A DNA stretch of 64,000 nucleotides from Linepithema humile (Eukaryota; Arthropoda; Insecta; Hymenoptera; Formicidae): contig NC_090129.1 of the NCBI RefSeq assembly GCF_040581485.1, forward strand, positions 35,729,078 through 35,793,077, given 5' to 3'. Made by a program: the position numbers and the translations under genes. This document shows positions 1 through 13,359 of this stretch, in pieces; the first letter of the stretch is position 1, and the number at the start of each line of letters is the position of its first letter. The notes under the pieces are model-generated. The model was not told the DNA's origin. It saw only the letters and a list, made by a program, of their open reading frames with translations, and did no database searches.

Positions 1-1
1 G

Positions 2-3000
2 ATGCCCCACGAATTGAGACCAGTAAAGTCCTTGAAGATGACTATGAGCTACTTGCTTCATGAGATAATGGACTTCTGTGAGCAGGAGGGCACAAACCTG
101 GCAGAATGGTATCACTTTCTGTGGGACAGAACGAGAGGAATTAGGAAGGACATTACGCAGCAGGAGCTGTGTTGCGTGGACAGCGTCGAATTGGTCGAGC
201 AGTGTGCCAGATTTCACATAGTATGCTCGGAGAGACTTTGCGCAGAGGATGCATCCGTGTTTGACAAAAAGATCAATTCCGAGAATTTGACCAAGTGTCT
301 ACAGACATTGAAGTACATGTATCAAGATTTGAGAGTGAAGGGTATCACCTGCGAAAACGAGCCGGAATTTAGAGCTTATGTTGTCCTGCTAAATTTAAAC
401 AACGGTAATTTCCTGTATGACTTGCAGCAGCTGCCGAAATCCGTGCAGAATTCACCGGAGGTTCAGTTTGCGATCAAGGTATACTTCTCGCTGGACTCGA
501 ACAACTACTACAAATTCTTTAAACTCGTCCGAGAGACGACTTATTTGAACGCTTGCATCTTGCTGCGGTACTTCAATCAAGTCAGACTGAAGGCTCTCTC
601 GATAATGATAAAGGCATACTGCAGAAGCGTCTCGACGGCCTTTCCGCTGTACGAATTGATAGACATTCTTGGTTTCGAGGACGAGAACGAAGCTAAGTAT
701 TTCTGCGAACAAGTGGGACTGAACTTGTCGGATGACGAACTGTATGTTCTTTTGAACCGTCTGAATTTCAGTATGCCTGCGGCGAGCATTCAACAGAACA
801 GGGCTTGCAATTTGATAGAATCCAAGAGGATCATCTTGAACTACGGTATCGGACAGTGTATTGCCGGTAGAAAAATGCCGGAGAAGACTTACAAGAATCA
901 CAAGCCGCACAATAGTTTCGATGCACATGGCAATTTGATGCCTGAATCCATCAATGCTGCAGATCAAAGCGGCGATGTCTCGTCTGTGGAACAATACGAT
1001 CCCTACGAATTCACAGGGAAGGACGCGTCGAAGAAGATACCAAAGTTGACGTCGATCCGGGAAAATCAGAGAATCGTGAAGGATCTCGCGTCAGTTAAAA
1101 AGCAGTCATCAAGCAGTGAATCAAATATATTTAAGCCCGTATCATTTTCCGGATCGAATGTCTCGATTGTCTCTAAAACGCTGATCTCCGACTCGGGTAC
1201 GTTTGTTGAGCAAAAGGTGCAAAGTGCACTTGAGAATAAAGTTCTATCTTCGTCAAGCGCACAGGTGAGAGCGGCTGCCGACAAGCAGTCTGGCGATGAG
1301 AATGTGAACAAACAACAGCCTGCGGTTTTTGGCAACATTAATTTTGCCAATCCATTTGCGAGCAATCCTACTGTATTTTCTAAACAGCCGGAAACATCGC
1401 ATAATGCAGAATCCACCGCACCACCGTTTGCGATGACTGTAACCAAGAGCATCTTCTCTGGGACAAAATCGGCAAATATATTTGTGAAGAATGCGACGCC
1501 TGTCTCCTCAACGTTATTCGGTAACACTTGCTTCTCCGCACCGGCCTCCGCGCAAATACAACCGGCAAGTGCAGATATTGCGAATAAAATGACGAGGGAA
1601 CAGAAAGACGCGATATCGGAGGCTGAGAAAGCGAGACTGAACAAGTTGGAGCACGCGAGGAGAATGCAACAGCTCGACGAGCAGTCGGAGGAGATTTACA
1701 ACAGCTTGCACGCGGAGGTAACGCGTGAGCTCTGCTCCGCCGTTGCGAGGGAGGACATCGACAGGATCAAAATGTACGATACATTGAGCAAGAGAATCCT
1801 CGGCGACATGGTCGACGAAGTCACTCGGGAGATGTGCGATGCAGTGTTGGCCACAGAAATTGAAAATCAACGAAAGTTACAAGCTATGTTACTGAAGATT
1901 AAAAACCGAGTGATTCTCAAGTGCTTCAACATTTGGAAGCAGTATGTGTCGAAGAGGAAACATCAGAGGAAAGCGCTGGAGGACACGCCGGTTTGGCTGC
2001 AGAGACAATCCGTGGAGGAGTGCGCGCGAATGCTCTACTCCAAGCAGCAGAAGATAGTGGTGCAAAATATGCGTATGAAACCGAGCGAACCAGAAGACGC
2101 GACGAGCAATTCAACAAGTCCGGAAAAATCGATTGAAGTTATCGTGTACGCCGGTATCAGGGAGAATCTACGATTGTTGGATATCAATCCCTCGCCCAAT
2201 ATCTTCTGGAAACTCGTTATCTCCTGGCCGGACTTGAGTAACAGAACGATGTTGTGGCATCATAAGAAGACGATGAACCAGTACTTGTATCCAGACAATT
2301 TCACGATGGATCCCATCGTGAAGGTCTACCGACCGAACTCGTACGAAATTTTACACGTTTGCATAAGGCACTTTGAGGGTTTGATCAGCGACCGTAACTT
2401 GGTCGGCACCGATGCGCTTCTGTTCATCGCCGACGCCGCGGAGGATCATAAGTCTGTCGCTAAGCGCTTAATGAGGGCCGTATTGTCAAGGCACAAGCTG
2501 ATGCCTATCCCGCTCGCTTTCATCATCTTGAATGACGGAAACTTGGAGAATCAGAATGAGAGCGTCGTCTCAGTTTTGGAGTCTCTTCTGGAATCTGGTT
2601 ACGTATCGGAGTACACAGTTATGCACGAGAAGAATTTGTCCGCCAAAGTGATTTTAAATTTGACCAAGAGCGCAGTTTTATGGTTGACGATGAACAGATC
2701 ACCGCCGAATCCGCTGGAAATGGATCATCTGCATAATGTATACGACATTTGTCTGTCGGAAGAGTTATGGCTGAGGTAAGCTACTATTTTTCGCTTCTCG
2801 TATAATCCGATTGTATTTCGTAATATTTTACAATTTATACGACACACAATTCGACATTTGTTTTATTGTAATTTCCAGGATATTAGGCGATGCCATGTTC
2901 AACAAACAGTTGTCAAGTGCGTTAATAAATCCCAATTTTGTAATTGATTTGCACAACGAGGCTGTAAATCATTTGATGGACATAATCTCCGATCCAGAAT

Positions 3001-3870
3001 CTATGTTGTACACAAGTTTCGCGCCCGAGTTAAAACGGTTTCTCAAAAGTAATCGTACCATGCCGTGCAGTTACGAGTACTTGGACGAGTCGTGGAAGCG
3101 AGATGAATACAGAGCAAAGTTGGAGACCGCAATGAACAGTTTCACGTTACCGTCGTGGAAGTAAGTGATCTACGTGTGTGTGTGTGTGTGTGTGTGTATT
3201 ACTGTAATTAATTAGATTAATATATATCTATATATAAATTCTAATAATATTTATATTTTTAATATTTATCCTGCTTATTTTCAGCGCGCCATGGCCAATA
3301 GAAGATATACAAGATCTGCGACGGCATATCATGCATTATTGCAGAAAAGTGCTACCAGACTCGAACTGCAACATCGTATTCTGCGATATCTTAAGCAACT
3401 TATTCATGACCTCAGGCAGTTTGCAAGTATCCAGCTTTGTACAGATACTACTACATATTATTAAGGAGAAAGTACGTCTCCTAGACGATCAGACGGTCAT
3501 TTATAACAGAAATCACGTCAAGCATTTCCGCACGTTACCGTGGTGGTTTAAATCTGACGTATTGACGGAATTCATATCGCATGAATTAAATGCGGACAAC
3601 AGCGTGTGTATATTAAATGAACCGGCGAGGAAGAGAAAGAAACTCGACGATAGATCCGTAACCGATTTGGATGACGATGCATTGGATGAAGAATTTGATT
3701 CGTTAGCGAAATTTTGCGAGGATACCAGGACTCAAGTCATGGAGGTGCATTCGGCATCTCAGGAGATAGAAAACCGTTTGCAAACGCAACAATTGGAGAA
3801 CACATTATTGGAGGAGAAGTTGAAGAACGCCTTATTCGAAGAAGTAAACTTGATAGAGAAAGGCGCGTGA
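2..3870 (+). CDS. xmas: Xmas/GANP (Sac3 family) TREX-2 mRNA-export subunit, 5' partial
   Basis: This is the scaffold of the TREX-2 complex, which couples transcription to mRNA export at the nuclear pore. Three exons are visible: 2-2775, 2879-3160 and 3285-3870 (TGA). GT-AG introns keep frame (AG|G, then AA|C). The first exon opens inside the SAC3/PCI domain (starts PHELRPVKSLKMTMSYLL), so the ATG at 2 is probably internal and the gene starts upstream of the window. FG-type nucleoporin-like motifs (FGNINF, LFGNTCF) lie near residues 440-510 of the visible part. A basic/acidic helix near 560-620 with two related EVTREL/EVTREM segments fits the ENY2/centrin-binding region. The remainder matches the GANP C-terminal region and ends in a short coiled coil. 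About 1,214 residues are visible. The family call is firm; exon boundaries are read by eye. Confidence 0.9.
3169..3198. repeat. (TG)n microsatellite in xmas intron
   Basis: A simple TG run just after the donor site of the second visible intron. Confidence 0.9.
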
Positions 3871-4718
3871 GTTTCTATTCTCTATTCAACTGTATAATAC
3901 AAGTTGATGGTATTTTTTTTACTGCATTGTAGACAACATGTATATATCACGTGGCGATTAATTGTGGAGCATTATTTTTCAATTATATACCTCATGTTAA
4001 TTTTTACATGTATAATACGCGTACATAATTTGAGAAGATACTATTAAACTACGCTATATTTTTATTTAATCATACAAATATTTCTAATCATATATTATGA
4101 GAGGATAAGTGTGTTATTTTTAGTTTATTTTTTATAACGTAATCGTTTTATACAATATGTAATCTGTAGAGTTGTATGATTCGGTAAATATATATTTTTA
4201 ACAAAACATCGCTTTTCCGTGATCTTAAAAGTATTGTCATTTGATATTGTACATTCACATACTCAGTGTTAAATTTTTCGTAGTGAAAACAGAAGAGAGA
4301 AAGTAAAATATATTCTGAAAAAAATTAATACGATCAAATATATTAAGAAAATTATTTATTATAAATTAGTCACATGCATAAATATTGCTTTCCCTATATT
4401 TATATATCTTTCTTCGATTTAAATTGTACATTTTGGATATGATGATTTTGGCGCACACAGCACATGAAATATTTTATATATTAGTGTGTGTGTGTGTGTG
4501 TGTGGAGCGCGCGCACACACACGCGCGCGCCCCAGCAAAGAAAGATATTTAATATGGGATATTATTTCATTTATAACAAGATTATGTATTTGTCAATAAA
4601 CTAAAGTCAAATGATGCTATAATACAAAGTTTAGTGACATTATATACAGAATATAATACAAATTACAACATATTTGCTTCTTCATAAGAGAACTTGATAT
4701 AATTTTTACATATATAAT
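3871..4718. other. xmas 3' flank, AT-rich
   Basis: AT-rich sequence after the xmas stop codon. It holds a GT/GC-alternating tract at about 4491-4531 (GTGTG then GCGCGCAC), a purine-pyrimidine alternation. No further coding exon is seen. Confidence 0.6.
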
Positions 4719-4886
4719 CAGTGCCGGATCTACACATAAGCTAGATAAGCTACAGCTTAGGGGCCTCACATTATAAGGAGGCCTCTTTAGTATAGAAAAG
4801 ATTTAAAAAAATGTATCTTTTGTTAATAAGAGGGGGCCTCCTTAAGATCATAGCTTAGGGGCCACAAAATCGTACATCCGGCCCTG
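4719..4886. mobile_element. hAT-type MITE with perfect 8-bp target duplication
   Basis: A 168-bp non-coding element. The termini are CAGTGCCGGATCTACA on the left and, read on the minus strand, CAGGGCCGGATGTACG on the right, an imperfect 16-bp terminal inverted repeat. It is flanked on both sides by TATATAAT (4711-4718 and 4887-4894), the 8-bp duplication typical of hAT transposases. The interior repeats AGGGGCC / GGCCTC blocks. There is no ORF, so it must have moved with a transposase supplied elsewhere. Confidence 0.8.
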
Positions 4887-4894
4887 TATATAAT

Positions 4895-6167
4895 CATATA
4901 AAATTTTTAATGATTAAATTGATTTCATGACTTTTCTGGTTCGTGAAACTTTTCACTTCACTACTTGTAGATATTTATATTTATTTATATTTTGTCATAA
5001 TGAAGTTAATTGGGATAGATTCAGGTAGAAGGTGAACTATATATCTTCATTTGGTTTCGCTATATTTTTGATTTATTCCTCTAATTCGAGTTTCTATTTA
5101 GAAAATAAATATTACACAACCGTAAGAACCGTAAGATATGCTATACCATCAATGCATAGGTCTGTTGCAGAAAGAAAGAGCTTAATTTATTTAATAAACA
5201 TAAAATTATAAGTTGGATATAATATGTTGTCATAAAAAAAATTTTACACTACTTGAAAAAATTAACACAGTATAAAACACACACATACGTGCTGCGTCAG
5301 ATAATTACATGACATTTTGATGCTCATGTGGTGTCGTTCTATAAATGTATAAATTATTATGCATATAAGTTATAATATAAATAGTACGTAAATGTATTTA
5401 AATAGCCACAAGATAACTATGCATACTTAATTCGCATAACAAAAAATCAAACATATTTATTGGATATAATACACTAAATGAAATGTATGCCAATTGTATT
5501 TATTTTAGAAATTTAATTTTAAATCTTTATAAAAAATTTAACTAGTTTAGGGATTTAAGCGCAATACCGGCGGCTATATTTCTTCATTTTTAAAGCCGTC
5601 ATAATCGCCATTTTGTATTTATTATGTTATAAAACAGTGTGACGATAATGTGATAAGAAATAATATTCAAGACACAGTCACAGAGATCAGATTTGGTGAC
5701 AAATATATTCGAAACATATTCGAAACTACATAAATTCATTTGTAATTGAGATAAATGCGATAACATAAGCATTTTAAATAAATAATTTTAATTTTATTTC
5801 TTATACCAAATATAATTTGAAAGTAATCGCATAGTTTGCACGGTTCTAGAGGCTCGGATAAAAATACAAAATTTTTCAACTGACAGTTCTGAATACATCG
5901 AATTTCGACTTCATGAACGAATATCAACCCTACATCACCCCTTCGAATGAGAAAGATAATCATGAATAAATCTGAATTAACTGTGATTAAAGAAATAAAA
6001 TTAAAATCAAATATTTTTCAAATTCCTTCCTTGAGCTTGTACAAAAAATTGTACTTTTAATCGCGAATCTGAAATTTTACCAAAAGAAGCATCAGTACAT
6101 CGGCAGGAGTGATTCAGGATTAATGATTTGCTGAAAGCAAATCCTGAGTGGAAGCTTTATCAATAAT
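4895..6167. other. Intergenic, AT-rich
   Basis: Convergent intergenic sequence between xmas (+) and UBIAD1 (-). No ORF with recognisable coding character and no repeat structure beyond AT-rich simple sequence is seen. It presumably holds both 3' UTRs. Confidence 0.5.
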
Positions 6168-7175
6168 TTACGGATAGGGAAGCGAGCCTCTATGCACAAA
6201 CAGACAAGCGATAACGTACAAAATACCTAGAAGCATATTTAATGTGGCTGTTCGTTTAGGCACATTTTGAATTTTATGCGGATTACGGAATTCTTTCTCT
6301 ATTTCAAAGGCGGCCGGCAGAGTGATCAGTGGCAGTAAGAACCATGCGGAATATCTCAATGCCAGTACTACAAGAATTATGTATGGTGTAAAGAGTAAAA
6401 AAGCATACAAAACATGAGACGCGGTGTGACCTATCAAGATCGCCAGTGTTATGATCCCTGCTCTCTTGTCGCTCTCCATATCTCTCGTGTTGTTGCTATG
6501 CAAAATAGCCTCAGTGTTTAACGCGAGCGGTATCGCATAATAAATCGTTCCTAATTCAACGTGACCGGTTTGCGCCATGAACGCGAATAGAACCGAGATC
6601 GGACCAAATATAACTAAGATAAGTACATCCCCCAAAGCGATATATTTCAACCCTATACCGCCTGTATATAGAAAAGAAGAGGATAAGCCTCCGAAATATA
6701 CAAAACCTAGATGCTCCACCTTTGCAGGAGAGACCAATGTCAGCACAGCAAATCCTAAGCAGCCTGCCGCGTATAGAAAAGCCCCCAATGAGACCAGTTC
6801 GTCTTTAGACAATAAGTGATCTACTAATATTCTGTCGTCGCTTTTCCGACTGTCGACGCCCTTCACATAGTCAAAATAGGTATTTACTACGTTACCAGCG
6901 CCATGTACACAAAGTACTGTAAATACGGTAAGGATCAGAGATATCCAGCTGAAGCTTGCCAGGCCTGTCAGTCGATACGCAAGCGCCGATCCGAGTAGCG
7001 TCGGCATCAGCGATGCGCTCAATGACCATGGCCGAACTGCCAGAAAGTATGAAGACAGTTTCATAAGCGGAGAATTCAAGGCTGACGATGTTGTGGAGAC
7101 TGTGTTATGGACATCATTAGCTATAGAGCTGTCCTCAATTTCCTTAGCTGGGCTTTGAACACCGTTGGACATCAT
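6168..7175 (-). CDS. heix: UbiA prenyltransferase domain-containing protein 1 (heixuedian)
   Basis: A membrane prenyltransferase of the UbiA family that makes menaquinone-4 (vitamin K2) in animals. It is 335 residues, uninterrupted in the coding region. The first Asp-rich motif is N98-x3-D102-x5-D108 in NTYFDYVKGVDSRKSDD. The second is near residue 230 (NTRDMESDKRAG), which is characteristic of UBIAD1. Several hydrophobic segments fit the multi-helix UbiA fold. A variable hydrophilic N-terminus of ~45 residues precedes it. The ATGATG start sits 15 bases after a good splice acceptor (TTATTTCCAG on the minus strand at about 7192). A matching donor CTCAA|GTAAGTA lies at about 7738, so the 5' UTR is probably split. 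It is divergent from the next gene. Confidence 0.92.
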   Translation of the reverse strand: MMSNGVQSPAKEIEDSSIANDVHNTVSTTSSALNSPLMKLSSYFLAVRPWSLSASLMPTLLGSALAYRLTGLASFSWISLILTVFTVLCVHGAGNVVNTYFDYVKGVDSRKSDDRILVDHLLSKDELVSLGAFLYAAGCLGFAVLTLVSPAKVEHLGFVYFGGLSSSFLYTGGIGLKYIALGDVLILVIFGPISVLFAFMAQTGHVELGTIYYAIPLALNTEAILHSNNTRDMESDKRAGIITLAILIGHTASHVLYAFLLFTPYIILVVLALRYSAWFLLPLITLPAAFEIEKEFRNPHKIQNVPKRTATLNMLLGILYVIACLFVHRGSLPYP

Positions 7176-8894
7176 GTTTTGTGTACAATCCTGGAAATAA
7201 TATCGTTATTTAATTATGGTTGAAGTAAAATCAAAGCTAAAATTAATAATAAACTGCTGACGAGAGAGAGAGAGAGAGAGAGACACACACACAGAGACAA
7301 ATTCTTTTTACAAGCTTCAAAAAGCTAACAAAACAATCCTGGATTTCATATCATAGATCTTTTGTTATATATGGTTTGAATGGAAAAATTGCGTGTTCAA
7401 TAATACATTCTTTGCAATTTTCAGAGCTTTACAACTAATCAGAATAGAAAGCAAATTACCAACTGAGTGATTGTTTAATACACGACATTAAAAAATACAT
7501 TTAATAGACTGCACGTAACGGTACCCGGACTTCACACGTGTACACGTTGTGCTGCTCATACGCTTCCACGTGTAACTCTTGCGGAATCATAAAAAGTACA
7601 AAGAGTCAAGAGAAAAAGAGCGCACGATAATACATACGAGCAACAGGATGAAACCAAATATAAAAGTTTACAGAGTAACAAACGGTAGCCTATCCTGCCA
7701 CTACTGCGTGTTTACGGTGCGCGACAAGGATACTTACTTGAGATTCCTTCGAAGATAGACACAGATGAAGTTAGGTTAAAACGCTTTCCGTGGCAACTCG
7801 AAAAACGCTCCTCTCCTCGCGTGTGTACTGATTCATTGTAAAAGAAAAGGAAAACAAGAAAATTAGGAAAAGATGTTAAAAAATGCGGCTAAAACATAAG
7901 AGTAGCAGCTTCTCTGATCTAGAAATGCGACAATCTTGTATTTATAGGCGTTATATCAGACGTTACGTATGCTCATCTTATGGTTATTTCATAAAGTTGG
8001 TCGACCTGTCGATGCGTTCCAAAACACATCAAGTAAGAAGGCATTTTGACGTATAATTCACTAGATTATTGACCAATAATGTCATGGATACTCTAGTAAA
8101 TTCGTTTATTCTTGTAATTTTTACTACATGCGTGACATTCCGATGTCCAATAGCATGCTTTTTACATTTGTTACTTTTTTTTACATATCATTCTTAGATA
8201 TGTAAATTTTTGTATTCTTCGAGGATTATTTCTACATACGACGTCAAAACTGAGGTTTTTACATTTACAAGAGGGAGTTTGCACTCTTGATTCTCATTCT
8301 TTGAATTCACGAATGTTTTTTGATACGATAGATTCAAAATACTGCTGTGCGGTAAGTTGTTTTTATTAAAAATTATTTAATGTTTATTCTTACCTTTATA
8401 TATTTTTAAATATATAACATTTAAAAATTTATTAAGGCTAATGTGTCAAACTTGTTATTCATATCGAAAGTTTTATATATTTGTAACTGATGTGATCACA
8501 GACGACCTCTGTTCATCTAGATCAGTCTCAGTTAAATTCTTACAATAAATTAACGCGTTTAGCACAGAAATTGCCCACATTGGAGTACATACAACATAGT
8601 TGGCAATTAATCTGTAGAAACAAACGCACGATGTTCAATTCTTTAGTTCAGTAGTCCTTTTATACAAAAGAAAAAGAAACGACTGTGATTATATTGGTAC
8701 TAATATAAAATATGTTTGGCACTAACAACTAGTCCAGCTTATTAGCTCTAATAAGCTCTCATAAATTTAGAATGTTGAATTAATTAATTCTTAATTTACT
8801 TTTTTTTAAAATAATTTCTATTATAGCAGAGGAAAATACCGAACATATATTGAAAAGAAATATTACATGTTGAATCCATTTACACCTGTAAAAA
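7176..8894. other. Intergenic / 5' regions of heix and the F-box gene
   Basis: Contains the putative 5' UTR intron and first exon of heix (exon end near 7738), a GA/CA microsatellite at about 7264-7292, and a possible 5' UTR donor (GCG|GTAAGTTG near 8351) with acceptor (TATTATAGCAG near 8830) for the downstream F-box gene. No other gene is seen. Confidence 0.5.
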
Positions 8895-10009
8895 ATGGAG
8901 ATGTTATGTACTGTGGGAAGGATAGTTGATATATCTGAACCAATATTGGCAGAAGACAGCTCATTTTCTAGACTGGCGTTATCATTGACAGCAATCTTAG
9001 AACAGTTAGATAAACGAGATGATGCTACAACTCAAGATTATCTCGTTGCTCTGCTGCTTGTTTTATTAGCAGAATCTGGGTTTCGTGTTGCGTCTGTTAC
9101 TAACAGTTCAATGTGGTAAGGAACTATAGTATTAAAATATAGTATATATATCAGCATTTGGCTTTTGTTAATACACATGTTATTTACAGGGAGCAAAATA
9201 CAAGAATGGTTCATATACCTGCAGATTGGAAGACATCAGAAAAAAATATACGGTATAAAATAAATCTTGTATTGAACAACTTGCAGAATACTCAATCAGA
9301 TTTAATTGTGTTTAATTTGGAAGATAAATTGGTAGTCAATTTGTGTTCACGCATAGGAGAGCAACAGATGTATAGTATGATTGTAGATACCTTAAAGTAT
9401 GTAAACCCACACACAAGTAATTCATGTTTACGATATATGAATCTTAAGGATATATCGCATAGGTATAAAAAAATTTATAATTTTATTTATTTTATCGAAC
9501 TTATACAAGAAACGTGTGATTTGTCTAACAAAATAAATTTTTCAGATTTAAAGATCAATTGTGTACACCTATACGTTCAAACATATTATCAACTTTAAAT
9601 TTGAGTAATCCTAGTTTTCTGGGCCTGCCATTAGAATTACAAATTGAAATTGCATCTATGCTGGATACTTGGGAAATATGCCGTTTGGCACGATGTTCAA
9701 GGACCCTTTTTGATATTTGTTTAGATCCGATGTTGAACCTAAAGCTGAATAAAAAAAAACCGAAGGTATGTCAAAGGAATACTTCAAACTATTTCTAAAT
9801 ATTCCTAATGTGTGTGCGTTTGTTTAGAAACTCATACACATATTTGTGTAAAACATTGAGTGCATAGCGAAAGGACAATTTTTCTTTAAATTTGGATCAA
9901 GAAAGTTTTATCTCTATTGCTTTTGCAATTTATATAATTTTAATATCGACAGGTGGATAAACTAAATGAGAATCTTTATCGTATGTACAAGCGTCTTAAA
10001 CGAGAATGA
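8895..10009 (+). CDS. F-box protein, FBXO7/nutcracker-like (FP domain plus F-box)
   Basis: Four exons: 8895-9115, 9190-9462, 9546-9765 and 9953-10009 (TGA), 256 residues. All joins keep frame (TG|G, AG|A, then phase 0). The first ~150 residues (SRLALSLTAILEQL and LLAESGFRV in exon 1) resemble the FP domain that FBXO7 and nutcracker use to bind the proteasome regulator PI31. Exon 3 encodes a typical F-box (LGLPLELQIEIASMLDTWEI...ARCSRTLFDI), which would dock to Skp1 in an SCF ubiquitin ligase. The basic tail RMYKRLKRE ends the protein. An in-frame TAA at 8889 supports the start at 8895. It is shorter than vertebrate FBXO7 because the N-terminal ubiquitin-like domain is absent, as in insect nutcracker. 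The FP assignment is from memory of the family, less certain than the F-box. Confidence 0.75.
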
Positions 10010-10963
10010 AACACTTACAGCTAATTTGGACAATAAATTGTGAGATTATTCTGAAAGTTTTATCAAAATGCTCTATACAGTATATGCCATGTATGAGCAC
10101 ATTTATGATTAACAGGAATGTTATTTTTTCTATTGTTTTGATAGTAAAAGTTAATTTAATGAATTATTTCTATTATGATTATGTTTGAAACTGCCAAATA
10201 TTTACGGTCTAGGAATTTGTGCAATATTCTTTTTTTTTTTAATTTTTTTTTTTCTTCAAAATTTTATTTTTTCCATTTTAATAGTATTTTTGAACTTTTT
10301 TTATTTGGCAATATCAATCTATTAAATGCAAAATTATGAAATAAAGATGCAATTATAATATTTTGTAATATAACAATTAAATTTTTAGCTATATTATAAT
10401 TTATTGCAATTATTTTTTAAAAAGTCTTATTACCTATATTCTTAATCAGTTATTTTGCAATCTCAATTTTTTCTTTTGCACTATTAATTACATCAAAAAC
10501 AGTAATTTTCACTTCAGGAAGATAAATCTAATTGTTAAGTATAGAAATATACATTTCAATTATGGTCAAGTACATGGAGAAGAAATAATGGCAAGGACGT
10601 AGCGTTTTTTATGTACCATAGAGTTGTAACGTCAGTTGGAGGGGGAGCAGGCATAACCGGCATAACTGAGAGCACGCCATATTTAAACCTGCGCTTGTAT
10701 TTGCATATTGTTGATTATTCGATATTAGCGACTTTCCAAAAGCGCCGTAACACATCTGTCACTCAATGCTTGCACAACAATTGTTTTCTGAATGTAATGA
10801 ATCTGTTATCATTTTACAGGCACTCGGGCTTTGAAATCGTGATGAGTACAGTGAGTATATAGAGTAACACAAGTTAAGTGTTGAGGTTATACGGCTTTGG
10901 AAAATAGTGTTTTAAATTTAATCATCAATCATAACTTGAAAAACAAGTGATTTTGATACCGCA
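10010..10963. other. Intergenic, AT-rich
   Basis: 3' flank of the F-box gene and 5' flank of PUS10. Poly-T/A tracts occur near 10230-10260. The short ORFs have no coding character. Confidence 0.5.
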
Positions 10964-12012
10964 ATGAATACTATTTCGATGGAGGAAGAGAAGAAGATCT
11001 TCAACTTTTTAAAATCACAAGGTTGCTGCTTGAGATGTTGCTTGCGTTTTATTGGATATCGTATGTCAGACTGTTATAGCAATCCCCTGGAATTTGCGGC
11101 ACGAGTAAGTTTATTGTCCAAAATAAAAAAAAAAAAAATAAATAAAAAAGATAACATTAATATCTACGTTAATAATAATTTTAATAAGAATATTTTAATT
11201 AAACATATAATATGAATATATATTGTCATTATGTATAATCATAGGTAATGTCATTTAGATCATTTAGATTTAAAATAAACATGTTTTGCAAAAGCTTTAG
11301 TGTTTTAGTTATATGAATTGTGAAAAAGTAATTTTATTTTGTATTACTTAATAAAGATTTGTAGTTTTTATACATTTTTATACATTTTTATACATTTATT
11401 ATAGATGAATTACATCGATGATAAAGATGATTCTTCCAAAACACCTTGCATTGCATGTTTAGGAATCCTTCAGGATAAAACACAGGAAAACGTAATTACA
11501 AAAGTATGTGAAATATTAATAATACATATATATTTCTATACGTGTTTTATTTAATCTTGCATTCTTCAGATCTAATGCAATAAAAGTTATTAGTCTAATG
11601 TTCTCCAATTGTAGGTAGTAGAAGAAGTAAAGAAAAAAGATTACGACTGTGCAACTTTTATTTGTGCACTGACTGTTCCTGTGTCAATTAAACTTCGAGA
11701 ACACATACTGTATGCTTATGTGTCCAAAGAGACGGGTACACATGAATCTATTACAAGTGCTCTTAGAACAAAACTACAAAATGTCAAAGATACTTGGAAA
11801 TCGTTTATGATTTCAAAACTTGAACAAGCCATGGAAAAACATGCAGATTTGTCAACACCGTCACCTTTTCTCATTGAGATATTTTTATCATATGGTGATG
11901 ATGAGATAATATTTCAAGAACTGTATGTATTTCTTAAAAATTTATATTGCTTGAAACAAAATCAGTATAATTGTTAATCATAATTAAAAAAATATTTCTT
12001 AAATAAGAGAAA

Positions 12013-12047
<35 letters not shown>

Positions 12048-13359
12048 ATAAGCACATTGAAATTTTCAGAATAAACAAACACAAAGGAAGCAATAAGCAA
12101 ACAAAAAGAAAATGCAATGATAATATATTTAGTAGAAAAAATTTAGAAACTTTGCTAAGTGAGATAACAGATGAACAATTTATAGACTATTTTAAAATCT
12201 CACAAATCATATCGAAAACATTTGTTCACGTGAATGACGTTCTATGTTCTCATAGCAGTATTTTTATAGGAGGTAATGATGCAACTTGATTGACTCGAGT
12301 AATTATTTACAAGCATTTACATTATTACAGCGACACAAGATTTCTTATACTTAAAAATTTTCAGGACGTTATAACAAATTCTCGAGAGAACTCAGTCAGA
12401 CCCCATGGTTCATAAATGGCGAAAAAAAAGTGGAAACATCAGTGCAGGATTTGCTATGCAATTCTATTGCAGAAACTGTGAAAGCGGAATGTACATTTTA
12501 CTGTGTTTATTCGCTCTACATACATATTTCATTACATGTACGCGTCTATTTTAACATTCAGTGAAATTTTTATATTTGTACAGCAATAAAATTCTTATCA
12601 TCGGGACGAGAAGACGTCGATGTCAGAAATGTATACAGCGGCCGACCATTCGCAGTTGAATTGCTGAATCCACGCATGACGAATATCACGAGCGATCTTT
12701 TGACGCACTTAGCTGCTAGCATCAATCAATCAACTAAACAAGTACAAATAACATCAGGTTTAAAAGTTCTTTCGAGGTATGTTTTCGAAGGACAGTCAGA
12801 AGAATTAACAAATTAGAATTTATAATTAATTTATTTACGCATAAAATTGTTGAATAAATAATTAGTATTAAAAACATTCAGAATTAAGGAAATTAATTGA
12901 ATGTACATACATTGAATGTATATTTTCAGGCTCGATTTGAAGAAACTCAAAGAAGGTGAGAACGCTAAAACCAAGTTTTATCGAGCATTATGCGTTTGTG
13001 AAGGCGTAAACGGCAGTTTGCCGCAACTAGAAAATCTCAATAAATTGAAAAACATCAAAATCGTACAGAGAACACCAGTGAGAGTGTTGCACAGACGGCC
13101 ATTGAGCCCGCGAACGCGTGTTATTTACGAGATGCGTGCGCGCTGGGCGAAACCGCATGAACTAAAGAAGTTGCATACCGCCGCCGAAAGTGTCGACGTG
13201 TTTTTCGTTCTCGATGTCAAGACGCAAGCGGGTACATACGTGAAGGAATTTGTGCACGGTGATTTTGGCAGGACCAAGCCGAGTTTGTCCGATTTTCTTA
13301 ACGTTGATGTGGATATCATCGCATTGGATGTTACGGGCATCAACTTGAAATGGCCCTAA
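10964..13359 (+). CDS. PUS10: tRNA pseudouridine synthase Pus10
   Basis: Isomerises uridine to pseudouridine in the T-arm of tRNA; also linked in animals to microRNA processing. Seven exons: 10964-11104, 11405-11503, 11615-11922, 12070-12272, 12365-12490, 12584-12776 and 12930-13359 (TAA), 499 residues; all phases agree. The N-terminus has paired Cys motifs (CCLRCC in exon 1, CIAC in exon 2) matching the Zn-binding THUMP-like region. Exon 5 has the family signature GRYNKFSRELSQTPW. Exon 6 has the catalytic motif SSGREDVDVR with the active-site Asp. Exon 7 has HRRPLSPR and TQAGTYVKEFVHGDFGRT near the C-terminus. The length is close to the human protein. It is convergent with the Aurora gene, with only ~135 bp between stops. 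Confidence 0.95.
12013..12045. repeat. (CT)n microsatellite in PUS10 intron
   Basis: A run of CT dinucleotides inside the third intron. Confidence 0.9.

Noticed and set aside
452..994. Minus-strand ORFs opposite xmas (also 1066-1870)
   Set aside because: They overlap well-supported xmas coding sequence and have no recognisable family features.
4491..4531. GT/GC alternating tract as a functional Z-DNA element
   Set aside because: Sequence could adopt Z-form, but nothing beyond simple repeat composition supports a function.
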